Shown: in pieces, positions 50,786 through 60,147 of the stretch | Numbering within the stretch: the first letter of the stretch is position 1 | Layout of the letters: each line of letters begins with the position of its first letter | From: Palsa-504 sp963847965 | Lineage (GTDB): Bacteria > Actinomycetota > Actinomycetes > Streptosporangiales > Streptosporangiaceae | Length of the DNA: 64,000 nt | Direction: 5' to 3' | Assembly: GCA_963847965.1 (NCBI GenBank) | Contig: CAWKCG010000036.1 | Location: 62,001 to 126,000 of the forward strand | The notes under the pieces: generated by a model | The model's input: only the letters and a program-made list of their open reading frames with translations | Database searches by the model: none | Told to the model about the DNA's origin: nothing | Made by a program: the position numbers and the translations under genes

Positions 50786-52145
50786 GCCCACCATCGGGCG
50801 TGACTTCAAGGTGAGCGTCACCGCAGTCGACACGATCTCGATCGCCTTCCTGGTCAGCCTGGCCGTGTTCATCCCGGCGTCGGGCTGGCTCGGCGACCGG
50901 CTGGGCGGCAAGCGGGTGCTGCTTGCGGCTATCGCCGTGTTCACCGCGGCTTCGGCGCTGTGCGGGCTGGCCTCCAGCCTGGGTGAGCTCGTCGCGTTCC
51001 GCATCCTGCAGGGAGTCGGCGGCGGCATGCTCGCCCCGGTCGGGATGGCGATGCTGTACCGCGCGTTCCCGCCCGAGGAGCGGATCAGGGCCGCCGCGAT
51101 CCTCACCGTGCCCACGACGTTCGCCCCGGCGCTGGGCCCGGTGCTCGGCGGGCTGCTGGTCACCGACCTGTCGTGGCGGTGGGTGTTTTACGTCAACCTG
51201 CCGATCGGCGCGGCGGCGTTCGCCTTCGGCGCGATCTTCCTTGAGCAGCAGTCGGCTCAGGCGCGGCCGGGCCGGTTCGACCTGCCCGGTTTCCTGCTGT
51301 CCGGGCTCGGTCTGGGGCTCGTGATGTACGGCGTGTCCGAGGGGCCCAACCTGGGCTGGCGCCACGCGGAGATCCTCGCGACCATCGCCGCCGGAGCCGT
51401 GCTCCTGGTGGCCATGGTGGTCGTGGAGCTGAGGTCGGCCGCGCCCATGGTGGACCTTCAGCTGCTGGGGAACCGCCTGTTCCGGTCCGGCAACGGGGTC
51501 ATCGTGCTCGCGTCGACCGCCTTCCTCGGCACGCTGTACGCCATCTCGCTGTACTACCAGGACGGCCGCGGCCTGAGCGCGCTCGGTTCCGGGCTGAGCA
51601 TCTTCCCCGAGGCGCTCGGGGTCATGGCCGGCGCGCAACTGGCCAGCCGGGTGCTGTACCCGCGGCTCGGCCCCCGCCGGCACATCACCATCGGGCTGCT
51701 GGGCACCGCGGTCTCCATCGGCCTGCTCGCGCTGATAGGACCGCAGACCAGCCTGTGGTGGGCCCGGCTGCTCATGGTCACCCTGGGGCTGTCCATGGCG
51801 CAGGTGTTCGTCCCGGTCCAGGCGGCGGCGTTCGCCACGATCACGCCCGCGGCGACCGGCCGGGCCTCCACGATGTTCAACGCGATCCGGCAGCTCGGGG
51901 GCGCGGTCGGCGTGGCGGTGCTGACTACCGCCATCGTCCTCGTCGGCCCGGTCCACCTGGTGACCGGGCACGCCGTGGCCAACCTCACCGCGTACCACGT
52001 GGCCTTCCTGGCCGCGGCCGTGATCGCCTTGTCCGCCGTGGCGTTCTCGCTCTCCATCCGCGACGCCGACGCCGCCAGGACGATCCCGGGCCGGCGCGGC
52101 CAGCCCGCGCGGGACTCGGCTCCCGCTCCCACGGCGGCGGCCTGA
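50754..52145 (+). CDS. DHA2-type MFS drug transporter, 5'-truncated at attR
   Basis: The remaining 462 codons hold all but the first membrane segment: DATIVNVALPTIGRDFKVSV (motif D1), GWLGDRLGGKRVLLAAIAVF (motif A), ILQGVGGGMLAPVGMAMLY, LGPVLGGLLVTDLSWRWVFY (motif C) and VAVLTTAIVLVGP. About 13 membrane segments are left of the usual 14. With 25 codons at 44539-44613 the intact protein would be 486 residues. A TTG at 50754 inside attR could serve as a start, but loss of the first segment should destroy function. The native gene is an EmrB/QacA-like proton-coupled exporter. Confidence 0.88.
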   Translation: MTDATIVNVALPTIGRDFKVSVTAVDTISIAFLVSLAVFIPASGWLGDRLGGKRVLLAAIAVFTAASALCGLASSLGELVAFRILQGVGGGMLAPVGMAMLYRAFPPEERIRAAAILTVPTTFAPALGPVLGGLLVTDLSWRWVFYVNLPIGAAAFAFGAIFLEQQSAQARPGRFDLPGFLLSGLGLGLVMYGVSEGPNLGWRHAEILATIAAGAVLLVAMVVVELRSAAPMVDLQLLGNRLFRSGNGVIVLASTAFLGTLYAISLYYQDGRGLSALGSGLSIFPEALGVMAGAQLASRVLYPRLGPRRHITIGLLGTAVSIGLLALIGPQTSLWWARLLMVTLGLSMAQVFVPVQAAAFATITPAATGRASTMFNAIRQLGGAVGVAVLTTAIVLVGPVHLVTGHAVANLTAYHVAFLAAAVIALSAVAFSLSIRDADAARTIPGRRGQPARDSAPAPTAAA

Positions 52146-52373
52146 TCAGCTTCAGTGCCGCGGCAGGTCGGGCGACAGCGAGCAGGCCAGCCGCCACCGG
52201 CGGCAGGCTTCCGCCGGCTACGCCCACCTGGGGGCCATGGAAGAGGTGCTGGTCGCCGGGGAGGCTGGCTGCGGCTGAGGCGGCTGGCCTAAGGGGAGCA
52301 CCACCGGTCGTTCGGTATATGAATGTCATTTGTCCGAACGGGCGGTGGTTTTACCGACGCGGAATGAGGGCGG

Positions 52374-53270
52374 ATGAAGAGCTGGAACCGGCTGAGGGCG
52401 CGACGATCCCGCGAGGTGAGCATTGCGGAGCTCCCCCGGCCGGTGGGATACGTGCTGGGCGGCGGCGGGAGCCTCGGCGCGGTGCAGATCGGGATGCTCC
52501 GCGCGCTCGGCGAGCGCGGCGTCGCCCCCGACCTCGTGGCGGGCACCTCGGTCGGGTCGCTCAACGGCGCGGTGATCGCGCTGGACCCGGGCCGGGCGGT
52601 GGACCGCCTGGGCGAGACCTGGGCCCATATGACACGCGACCGGGTGTTCCCCGGTAGCCTGCTGGCCCAGGCGCGCACGCTGCAGCACACCAGGACGCAC
52701 CTGTTTCCCGCCACCGGGCTGGCGGCCGTCATCGCCGACTTCATCGGGGCCGCGATCGACTTCGCCGACCTGAGGCTGCCGTTCGCGGCGGTGGCCACCG
52801 ACGTCGCCACCGCCCGCCCGCACGTCCTGCGCGACGGGCCCGTGCTGCCGGCCCTGCTGGCCAGCGCGGCCATCCCCGGCATCTTCCCGCCCGTGCAGCT
52901 CGGGTCGCTGCTGCTTTACGACGGCGGCCTGGTCGCCAACGTCCCGATGCGGCAGGCCCTGGCCATGGGCGCGCGGTCGCTGGTCGTGCTGGACTGCAAC
53001 TTCCCCGGGCGCATCCTGGAACCGCCCGCCACCCTCGCCGAGCTGCTGTTCTACACCTTCACGGTGACCATGCGCACCCAGGCCATCTTCGAGGCGCCGC
53101 AGGCCGCCGCCGACGTGCCCGTCGTCTACCTGCACGGCCCCGAACCCCATCCGATATCGCCACTGGACTTCCGCCAGACCGGCATCCTCATCGAGGCCGC
53201 CTACCGGGCCGCGCGGGCGTTCCTCGACGACCTGCGCATCACCGGCCCGGGGCTGTACGGCTCGCCCTGA
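52374..53270 (+). CDS. Patatin-like phospholipase
   Basis: 298 residues from ATG 52374. Oxyanion loop VGYVLGGGGSLGAVQIGML, nucleophile elbow AGTSVGSLNGAV (GxSxG) and catalytic Asp in LLLYDGGLVANVPMRQA complete the Ser-Asp dyad. Such enzymes cleave acyl esters from phospholipids or other lipids. There is no signal peptide, so action on the inner membrane face or cytoplasmic lipids is likely. It follows the MFS gene by 228 bp, without a visible link. Confidence 0.92.
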   Translation: MKSWNRLRARRSREVSIAELPRPVGYVLGGGGSLGAVQIGMLRALGERGVAPDLVAGTSVGSLNGAVIALDPGRAVDRLGETWAHMTRDRVFPGSLLAQARTLQHTRTHLFPATGLAAVIADFIGAAIDFADLRLPFAAVATDVATARPHVLRDGPVLPALLASAAIPGIFPPVQLGSLLLYDGGLVANVPMRQALAMGARSLVVLDCNFPGRILEPPATLAELLFYTFTVTMRTQAIFEAPQAAADVPVVYLHGPEPHPISPLDFRQTGILIEAAYRAARAFLDDLRITGPGLYGSP

Positions 53271-53281
53271 GCGGGCTCCCC

Positions 53282-55420
53282 TCAAAGACCCCAGATCGTC
53301 ACCGTGCGGCCGCCGCTGGAGGCCAGCAGGGAACCGTCCGGTGAGAACGCCAGACGGGGCGGGGCCTCCGGCGGGTGGACCTGGATAGCACCAACACTTC
53401 GCTGGGTGCCCACGTCGATAATGGTGATCGTCCCGTCCAGGGCGAGTACGGCGATGAGCTGGCCGTCTGGGGAGAAGATGGCGGCGCCCTCCCGGCGCTG
53501 AGTTGTCCACGACCCGGCCACGCCGCCAGTAGAGGTATCCCACATCGTCATGCGGGTCGTCCCGGTTCTCTGCTCGGCGCCGACGGCGGTGGACGCGCTT
53601 ACGTCGGTAATGAGAATCAGATCGCCGCGCGGGGAGAAGCAAACCGTGTTCAGCATCGACTGCGCCGCCATTGTCTTAAATGAGTGAACCCGGCGTCCAG
53701 AGTCGATATCAGCGAGAATGAGTTCTCCCGATGGCTCAAGCACGGCGACCATCCGGGCTCCGGCCGATACTGCGAAATCGACAAAGAGATGCGAGTGAGG
53801 CAAGACGACAGTACACAGCTTGCTACCGTCAGCTATATCGGTCACCGACACCGAGCCGATAAAAGAAGCCCTCAGCGGGTTGCCGTAAGGATAAGTGCCC
53901 GGGGTGACCGCTACCGGGAAGCCGCCGATCGTCTTCGGGGATTCCGCGTGAGCGAAATCGTTGATCCATAGACGCACGTAGAGATTTATTTGAGTGTTAA
54001 TTAGGCTCAGCTGGTCCGGGTCGCTGTGCGGATTGCGGGACGCCCCGCTCGCATAGCTGTAGGTTGCTGATCCAAAATCCGACAGCTTATACTCGAGTTC
54101 CCAGTGCCTGTTCCGCGCCGCGAGCGCGAACAGGGAGCCGTCTCGAGGGAGTGCGTTGTAGAGCGGGAGGCCGGCCTGGCCGGCGTAGGACTCATCGCCG
54201 GTCCGGCGGAGGTCGCCATTCCTGCTGAGAGCTAGTATTCCGTCCGGCGTGAGCATCGTCGTGCCCGGCACGGAGATCGTATCCAAGAGCTGACCATGGG
54301 CCGCGGCCCTCGCATCCCATATCTTCGCCTCGGCCTGGTCGCGGGACACCAGGTGGTCTCCGTCGGCGGTGAAGGCCAGGTCCCGCACCGGCTGGCTGTG
54401 GCCGCCGAATTCGCGGAGCAAGCGGGATTCGCCGGTCCGCCAGGCGATGGCCGGATGCCGGCGCATCACCTCCTTCAGCTGCGCATGGCCGACGCCGATT
54501 TGCTGCCTGACGGCGAGCACTTCATCCGCCGCTCGGGCCTGGTCACCAGATGCCAGCGCCTGCTCGGCCAGCGTGATGGTCGCCTGGAGCAGCAGCTCCT
54601 GGAAACCAGCGTCGTGCTCGTGGCCCTGAAGCCAGGCTGCGGCCTGATCGCGCGCTTGCTCGGCGGCGCCGCCCGCCAGCCTCTCGCGGACCCGGCCGAG
54701 CTCCCTTTCGCGAATAGCGTCCGTAGCTTTGCTGAGCAGATCGGTGAAGGCCTCGTCGCCATTGTGCGACCGAAGCCAGGCAGCAGCCTGGGTCCGCGCC
54801 TTTCCCGGGTCGCCGCTCTCGAGTGCCGCGGCCGCCTCGCCGAGGCAGGCGGTACGGAAGAGCGCCGTCGCTTCGTCCAGCAACGCGCCCGATGCTCCGG
54901 GGATCAGCGCGGCGAGAATCTGGCGTGCCCGCGGCCAGTCACGGCCATGCACGTACTCCGCCGCGAGCCTGAGGACGGCCGCGCGCAGGTCGACGCTGGC
55001 CAGGTGTGCGGCAGCGAACGCGGCGGCAACCTGTTCCCCGGTCGCGACGTGCGGTTTGACGTCCGTCGAGCCAGGACCGAAGCCGCGCACGTAAGCGAGC
55101 GCGGCCTGCTCCAGCAGGCTGCTCGCGGACTCGGTCAGGTCTCCCGCGAGCGCGGACAATGCCTGGACGCGTTCTGCCTCGGCCATCGCGATGGATTGCT
55201 GGTCGTGCAGGCTCTGCTCCCGCTGCCTGGCGCCGGCGCTCTCCTGCTCGTCCAGCTCCGCGAGGCGCTCCCGCTGCCGACGCTGGGCCTCCGCCGCGGT
55301 TCGTGCCTGGGTCGCGACGGCCAGTTCGTAGGCACTGATCGCTTGCTGGATTATGTCGCGAAGACCTGCGATTCCCGGATCGTTCGCCGGTTGCGGCTTG
55401 CGCCGAGCCTGGCTGGTCAT
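53282..55420 (-). CDS. Coiled-coil/helical-repeat protein with WD40-like propeller
   Basis: 712 residues, last gene of the FtsK/WXG operon, 35 bp after the previous one. The N-terminal 130 residues are a charged coiled coil (QARTAAEAQRRQRERLAELD), then TPR-like helices containing repeated KARTQAAAWLRSHNGDEAF and QARDQAAAWLQGHEHDAGF, then from about residue 330 a WD40-like propeller (GGHSQPVRDLAFTADGDHLV, LIAVLALDGTITIIDVGTQR, RLAFSPDGSLLASSGGRTVT, ending in WGL). No signal or membrane segment. Likely a cytoplasmic scaffold or effector of the ATPase/WXG system. Confidence 0.78.
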   Translation of the reverse strand: MTSQARRKPQPANDPGIAGLRDIIQQAISAYELAVATQARTAAEAQRRQRERLAELDEQESAGARQREQSLHDQQSIAMAEAERVQALSALAGDLTESASSLLEQAALAYVRGFGPGSTDVKPHVATGEQVAAAFAAAHLASVDLRAAVLRLAAEYVHGRDWPRARQILAALIPGASGALLDEATALFRTACLGEAAAALESGDPGKARTQAAAWLRSHNGDEAFTDLLSKATDAIRERELGRVRERLAGGAAEQARDQAAAWLQGHEHDAGFQELLLQATITLAEQALASGDQARAADEVLAVRQQIGVGHAQLKEVMRRHPAIAWRTGESRLLREFGGHSQPVRDLAFTADGDHLVSRDQAEAKIWDARAAAHGQLLDTISVPGTTMLTPDGILALSRNGDLRRTGDESYAGQAGLPLYNALPRDGSLFALAARNRHWELEYKLSDFGSATYSYASGASRNPHSDPDQLSLINTQINLYVRLWINDFAHAESPKTIGGFPVAVTPGTYPYGNPLRASFIGSVSVTDIADGSKLCTVVLPHSHLFVDFAVSAGARMVAVLEPSGELILADIDSGRRVHSFKTMAAQSMLNTVCFSPRGDLILITDVSASTAVGAEQRTGTTRMTMWDTSTGGVAGSWTTQRREGAAIFSPDGQLIAVLALDGTITIIDVGTQRSVGAIQVHPPEAPPRLAFSPDGSLLASSGGRTVTIWGL

Positions 55421-55455
55421 GGTCCTTCCTCCTTCTGGCCCGCCGGCCCGGTCAT

Positions 55456-55668
55456 CTAGTACTCGGTGTCGCGTTCGGCGGCGTTGAGCAGTTCCATCAA
55501 CGTGCGGAGGGCCTGCAGATAATCGCGAGACTCATTGAGCAGCGGGTTCCAGTAGCGAATGTCGAAATGCTGCGTCATGTCGTCATGCCAGTGCTGCTTG
55601 GTCTGGTCCCAGGCGGCGTCGAGCAGGTGGAGCTCGTAATCGCCGTCGCGGTCAGGCCGACCGGGCAT
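55456..55668 (-). CDS. Small WXG-locus protein
   Basis: 70 residues from ATG 55668, with GGAGGG upstream; an alternative start at 55695 would overlap the previous gene. The body DAAWDQTKQHWHDDMTQHFD, IRYWNPLLNESRDYLQALRT has the W-x-D...F-x-x-x-Y-W spacing seen in short proteins encoded beside WXG100/FtsK systems. Probably helical. It may be a secreted partner or chaperone; no direct evidence. Confidence 0.65.
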   Translation of the reverse strand: MPGRPDRDGDYELHLLDAAWDQTKQHWHDDMTQHFDIRYWNPLLNESRDYLQALRTLMELLNAAERDTEY

Positions 55669-55691
55669 GAGAGGCTCCCTCCTGGACGGGA

Positions 55692-56147
55692 TCACAGAGC
55701 CGGAGGCTGGACGCGCCGGGCGGCCTCCAGGCCGTTGATAATGCCGAGCAGGTGGCTGTCGGTGCGGCGGATGTCCTTGTCCAGCAGGTTCCGGAACCGG
55801 CCGGCCGTGGCCTGGAAGGCGCTGGCCTCCTGCTCGACCCGCTGCTGCCAGCGGCGGACGTGACCCAGCCGGTCCTCGGCCTCCCGGACGGCCGCGGCGT
55901 GGGCCGAGCAGTCTACGTGGTACCCCTGGGCCTGGGCCTGGGCCGCCTGGTACAGGCAGGCGTCGAGCTGCGCGAGGCGCTGCTCCAGCCGGGTCCGCCA
56001 GCGGCTGGCCTTGCCCTCTAGCGAGGCGCGGGTGGCCTCGACTTCGTTATCACCGCGATCCGCGACATCACGCTGGGCGTAGCGGTACCGGGCCAGCGCG
56101 TCCCGGAACTCCTTGAGCGCGCCGATATCCGCATCGATGTCCGCCAC
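55692..56147 (-). CDS. Helical protein of the WXG/FtsK locus
   Basis: 151 residues, starting one base after the WXG-like gene ends. Long helices (IGALKEFRDALARYRYAQRD, KASRWRTRLEQRLAQLDACL, REAEDRLGHVRRWQQRVEQE) give an elongated bundle of the WXG superfamily type, about one and a half times a WXG100 protein. Two cysteines are present. Its adjacency to the smaller WXG-like protein suggests they form a heterodimer or co-substrate pair for the ATPase. Confidence 0.68.
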   Translation of the reverse strand: MADIDADIGALKEFRDALARYRYAQRDVADRGDNEVEATRASLEGKASRWRTRLEQRLAQLDACLYQAAQAQAQGYHVDCSAHAAAVREAEDRLGHVRRWQQRVEQEASAFQATAGRFRNLLDKDIRRTDSHLLGIINGLEAARRVQPPAL

Positions 56148-56148
56148 G

Positions 56149-56430
56149 TCAGCCGCCGCCGAACTCGCGGACGGCCCGGAGCCGTTCGATCAGGCCCGCC
56201 AGGTGCGCCTCGTGGCCGTCGGTAGCGGCCAGGTACCGGTCGACGCCGGGCGTGACCTCCTCGAGGGCGTCGCCGAACCTCTTGTACATGTCATCGGTCC
56301 AGATGTCGCCGAGTTCCCGCCAGTGCCCCCGCATCGCGGCAAAGCTCTCCGCGAGGTCCTTATTGAAGCGGATCAGGTGCGCCCGGAAATCAGCGAGCGC
56401 ATCAATATCACCAATGCTAACTCTAGCCAC
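56149..56430 (-). CDS. WXG100-like protein
   Basis: 93 residues. The helix-turn-helix hairpin is centred on HWRELGDIWTDDMYKRFGDA, where W-R-E replaces the usual W-x-G turn, and followed by LIERLRAVREFGGG. Length and hairpin layout match ESAT-6/WXG100 substrates. It follows the ATPase gene by 43 bp in the same operon, as type VII substrates often do. The altered turn means it may be a structural component rather than a secreted substrate. Confidence 0.72.
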   Translation of the reverse strand: MARVSIGDIDALADFRAHLIRFNKDLAESFAAMRGHWRELGDIWTDDMYKRFGDALEEVTPGVDRYLAATDGHEAHLAGLIERLRAVREFGGG

Positions 56431-56473
56431 GGAACTCCTTCGCGCTGATTTGCCTCAAGCTCGGTGCATCCGT

Positions 56474-59272
56474 TCACGGCGGATCCCGGAAGGCGGCGGC
56501 CGCGAACGCGCGCAGCGACGCTATCGAGTAGGGCTTGAACTTCTCGACCTGTTCGGGCTCGTCAATATCCCGGTACAGGCCTCGGTTGTCACCCAGGCGG
56601 TCGGCTCCTGGCACCCCGAGCAACGCGTCGCTTTCGGCGGGCGAAGACACCCGGAGCACCGCGCGCAGGCCGAAATGCGCGATGCCCGCCCGGCGGAGCG
56701 CGCGTTCGGCGCTGGCGTAGCTGGCGGCCCAGGCCACCACGTGGATCCCGGCTTCCGGGCCCTTATCGGCCAGGCGGGCGAGCATGGCCGCGGCCTCACT
56801 GGGCCGGTAGTCGCGCTCTTCGGACAGCTCGTGCCAGCGATGCAGCCCGGTGATGAACAAGAACCGCTCCGGTCGGCGCGTATCGCCGGAGTCCGCCAGC
56901 CGCTCGTCCAGGTCGGAGATCAGCGCCTGCAGTTCCGCCCAGGCCGTCCGCAAGCCAGCGACCTGCACTTCGTGGGGGAACCGGCTGGCCACGTCGAAGA
57001 AGCCGTGGAACGGGGACGACGGCCTCGCGAACTGGACGACCGTGAACGAGACGTCCGCCGGAGAGCGCTGGACCGCGGCGCTGAGCAGGGTAGCCATGAG
57101 CAGTCCGTAGCCGTGTTCCTCATCGCCCACGACGAGCAGGTTCGCCCCGACGTAACGCTCGAACGTCGCGGTCGTGGGAGGCTTGATCTCGATGGCCTGG
57201 CCCAGCCAGGCCCCGATGGCGGGAGCGGGCTCCGGCCACCGGCCAGGACTAGCGGCGAAGGCCATGCAGGCCGGGTGGGCGGCGAAGTCCGCGGGCGCGT
57301 CGGGATCGAAGCTGGCCGGCGGAGGGTACTCCCGTCCGCCCGCGAGGGCCCGGATCTCCGCGACCAGTTCCAGCCGCTGCCGCGTGGGCAGCCTGGCGAT
57401 GCGGATTACGGGGCTGGCACCCTCGCCGCGGTGGTCGTTGTAGATGGCGTCTCCGGCCTGGGTGAGCTTGGTGGCGGCGTCGTTGCCCTCGCCGAGGATG
57501 GCCTGGGACACGCTCGGCAGCGCGCAGCCGAGGGCCACCCGCAGCGTCATCTGCTCGTAGACGCGCTGCATGTGAACCCGGAGCGGACCGCCGGGTGACT
57601 GAGTAGCCAGCAGCAGATGCAACCCGAACGCACGGCCGCGCTGGGCGATATCGGCCAGCAGCCGCGCTGCCTGCCGGGCGATCCGGTCTTCCTCGCTGAA
57701 CAGGACCTGGAACTCATCCATGATCACCAGCGCCCGGGGCAGCACCGTCCCGGTCTGCCGGCGGTAGTCGGAGATCTCGGTGACGCCTGCGGCCTGGCAC
57801 AGCAGGGCCCGGCGGTCGATCTCCTCATGGAAACGGCGCAGCATGCTGAGCCCGAACTCCCGGTCGGTCCGCGAGCTGATCGCGCGGGCGTGCGGCAGCC
57901 TCCCGGTCAGGTAGGCGTCGAACTCCACCTGCTTGAAGTCCAGCAGGTACAGCTCTAGTTCCGCTGGCGGGTAGCGGAGTGCGAGCTGGGTGATCAGTAC
58001 GTGCAGGAGGTTCGACTTGCCGGTGCCGACATCACCGCCGACGAGGCCGTGGTGCACCCGCCCGGAACCCATCACGAAACGCTGCGGCTCACCTTTGGCG
58101 TCCGCGCCGATCTGCACGTCAAGGCCGTCGATGGTATCGGCGGCCCACCGCTGCGCCGGGGCGGTCGCGATCCGCTCGAACGGCAGGTCTCTTGACCTGG
58201 CGCTGGCGGCGGCACCGACCCTATCCAGCCACGGGTTGACCCGGGCGGCGGCGGGGACCTGGTCCGGCTCGACCGTGGTTACGCCAAGGTCAGGGTCGTC
58301 CCACGTGAGGCTGACCGGACTGTCCAGGCGCAGGTTGGTGCCCAGTGCGGTCAGCTCGGCCAGGTCGAAGCCGCGCGGCATCTCCTGCCGGGTGTCGAGT
58401 GTGGCGATGATGTAGACGCCCGCCCGGGGTCCGCTCCGGGCTAGCCGAGTCAGGATCTCCGCGGCCCGCTCGCTGATGCCCGCAGGGAAGCCCGCCAAGA
58501 TAAGTACGTGGTAGGGAACCGCTGTCCCGGTGGTCGCGTGATTGTAGGCCTCGACCGACTCATAGACGTTGGTCAGCCGAGTCTGGGTGACGTCGACCAC
58601 CTGGTCGGCCAGTGCCGCGAGGCCGGCCTCGATCTCGGCGGGGGTGGTGGCCACGCCGACGCCGAGCCGCACCTGCGCCGGCAACCGCAGGAATGCGCTG
58701 AGGTCCTTGCCGTGGCCCGCCGGATCGGCGAGCGCGAACCGCACCGTGCCCGGCGTGCTCGCGGTCGCCAGCCTGAGCGCCAGGGCCTGCAGCAGCGAAC
58801 GCGCTTCGTCAGGGAATCCGTTCTCGGCGATCAGCACGTGGCCGTGCCCGGCCAGCCGTGCTACTGCTGGCACAGGAGGCAACCCGGCTCCTGGCTGCCC
58901 TATCGTCACGGTCCCGATGCGCAGCCCGTCGGGCGGCGGTGCTTGGGTATCAGGCTGGTAGGCGTCCCACGCCGGATCCGTGAACCCGGCCAATGCCCAC
59001 GGATGACGGGCAGTCAAAGCGCCAAGAGTAGCGGCGAGATCTTCCGCGGCCTGACCGAAGGCCACCTCACCAGCTGTGAGGTCAGCCCGGTATGAGGTCT
59101 GCGAATCGGCACGCAGCTTCGCGAAGTGCCGCTTGGCTCGGCGGGCACTGTCCAGGTGAGCGTCGGCGAGACCGTCCAGATAATGCTCATGGCAGTACCG
59201 CACCACCGCTGCGGACCCGGCAAGCTGCAGGTAAGCGTCCGCGATCTCGCGCTCGATCTCCCCGATCAACAT
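56474..59272 (-). CDS. FtsK/SpoIIIE-type ATPase, EccC-like, without membrane segments
   Basis: 932 residues from ATG 59272; no membrane segment at the N-terminus, unlike EccC. Three ATPase-like modules follow a helical start: the first is degenerate (GHGHVLIAENGFPDEARSLL), the second intact (Walker A LVGGDVGTGKSNLLHVLITQ; Walker B PRALVIMDEFQVLF; then LLLATQSPG), the third degenerate (NLLVVGDEEHGYGLLMATLL). This resembles the three-module type VII motor but with the active site in the middle module. It presumably remodels or moves WXG-like partners encoded downstream. No EccB, EccD, EccE or mycosin gene is nearby. Confidence 0.85.
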   Translation of the reverse strand: MLIGEIEREIADAYLQLAGSAAVVRYCHEHYLDGLADAHLDSARRAKRHFAKLRADSQTSYRADLTAGEVAFGQAAEDLAATLGALTARHPWALAGFTDPAWDAYQPDTQAPPPDGLRIGTVTIGQPGAGLPPVPAVARLAGHGHVLIAENGFPDEARSLLQALALRLATASTPGTVRFALADPAGHGKDLSAFLRLPAQVRLGVGVATTPAEIEAGLAALADQVVDVTQTRLTNVYESVEAYNHATTGTAVPYHVLILAGFPAGISERAAEILTRLARSGPRAGVYIIATLDTRQEMPRGFDLAELTALGTNLRLDSPVSLTWDDPDLGVTTVEPDQVPAAARVNPWLDRVGAAASARSRDLPFERIATAPAQRWAADTIDGLDVQIGADAKGEPQRFVMGSGRVHHGLVGGDVGTGKSNLLHVLITQLALRYPPAELELYLLDFKQVEFDAYLTGRLPHARAISSRTDREFGLSMLRRFHEEIDRRALLCQAAGVTEISDYRRQTGTVLPRALVIMDEFQVLFSEEDRIARQAARLLADIAQRGRAFGLHLLLATQSPGGPLRVHMQRVYEQMTLRVALGCALPSVSQAILGEGNDAATKLTQAGDAIYNDHRGEGASPVIRIARLPTRQRLELVAEIRALAGGREYPPPASFDPDAPADFAAHPACMAFAASPGRWPEPAPAIGAWLGQAIEIKPPTTATFERYVGANLLVVGDEEHGYGLLMATLLSAAVQRSPADVSFTVVQFARPSSPFHGFFDVASRFPHEVQVAGLRTAWAELQALISDLDERLADSGDTRRPERFLFITGLHRWHELSEERDYRPSEAAAMLARLADKGPEAGIHVVAWAASYASAERALRRAGIAHFGLRAVLRVSSPAESDALLGVPGADRLGDNRGLYRDIDEPEQVEKFKPYSIASLRAFAAAAFRDPP

Positions 59273-59451
59273 CGTCCCCACCCTGGCCAACCCACGAAGA
59301 AGCCGCCCAGCAGATAGGCCGCCGGGCGCGAGCCATGGCCTTGATGGTGCGGTGGCCGCTGCCGCATTGTCAACGGACTAGGGTGCAGAGCATGAAGGCG
59401 ATCCGGGCACGCCAGCGGGAAGATCGTCATCACCGTTTATGGGGGCCTAGT

Positions 59452-60024
59452 ATGCCGCAAACGCCGGACGACATGCTGAGCGCGGTAAGCCACTCGCTGG
59501 CCGCGCGGACGGGCCGGTCGCTGGAGCAGTGGCTGGACCTGGTCCGGTCTTCTGAGCTGGACCCGCTCGACCAGAACGCGGTGCGGGGCTGGCTGAAGCG
59601 CGAGCACGGCGTGCCGCAGAACAGCCAGTGGGCGATCGCCGACGCCGCGGCCCGGGCCGCCGGGTGGGTACCCCCGACCGTCGCGGAGTACGTGGACCGC
59701 CAGTACGCCGGCGCCAAGGCCGGGCTGCGGCCGGTCTACGACGTGCTGGCGGCGGCCATCACCGAACTCGGCGACGATGTGACCGTGGAGGGCCGCGGCA
59801 GCTACATCCCGTTCGTCCGGGGCAGGCAGTTCGCGGCGATCGCGGCCGCCGCCCGTGACCGGGTGGACCTTGGCCTGCGCTTTACCGATCCGCCGGCCTC
59901 GGCGCGCCTGCGGCCGGGAGGCGGGCCCGGGCAGGCCACGCACACCGTGTCGCTGCGCTCGGCGCGGGAGGTCGACGACGAAGTCCGCCACCTGCTGAGC
60001 GCGGCCTACGAGCAGAATTCCTGA
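59452..60024 (+). CDS. DUF4287 and DUF5655 domain protein
   Basis: 190 residues from ATG 59452 with a G-rich site 7 bp ahead. DUF4287 (MLSAVSHSLAARTGRSLEQW, VRGWLKREHGVPQNSQWAIA) is followed by DUF5655 (AGLRPVYDVLAAAITELGDD, EGRGSYIPFVRGRQFAAIAA, DRVDLGLRF). DUF5655 resembles the DUF1801 phage-related fold. It diverges from the FtsK operon and may be co-regulated with it. Function unknown. Confidence 0.82.
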   Translation: MPQTPDDMLSAVSHSLAARTGRSLEQWLDLVRSSELDPLDQNAVRGWLKREHGVPQNSQWAIADAAARAAGWVPPTVAEYVDRQYAGAKAGLRPVYDVLAAAITELGDDVTVEGRGSYIPFVRGRQFAAIAAAARDRVDLGLRFTDPPASARLRPGGGPGQATHTVSLRSAREVDDEVRHLLSAAYEQNS

Positions 60025-60147
60025 TCGCAACGTCAAGGTGATTCCGCTGGCCAGGGCGGTGTGCGAACATTGGACGCAGAATTGCCCATTCGGTTGCGCC
60101 CGGGCCTAGGCGGACGCTTTGGCCGGGACTTATTTAAGGTGGACCAG

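Noticed and set aside
53282..59272. A complete type VII (ESX) secretion system
   Set aside because: No EccB, EccD, EccE or mycosin gene is present and the ATPase lacks membrane segments, so only an ESX-like subset is claimed.
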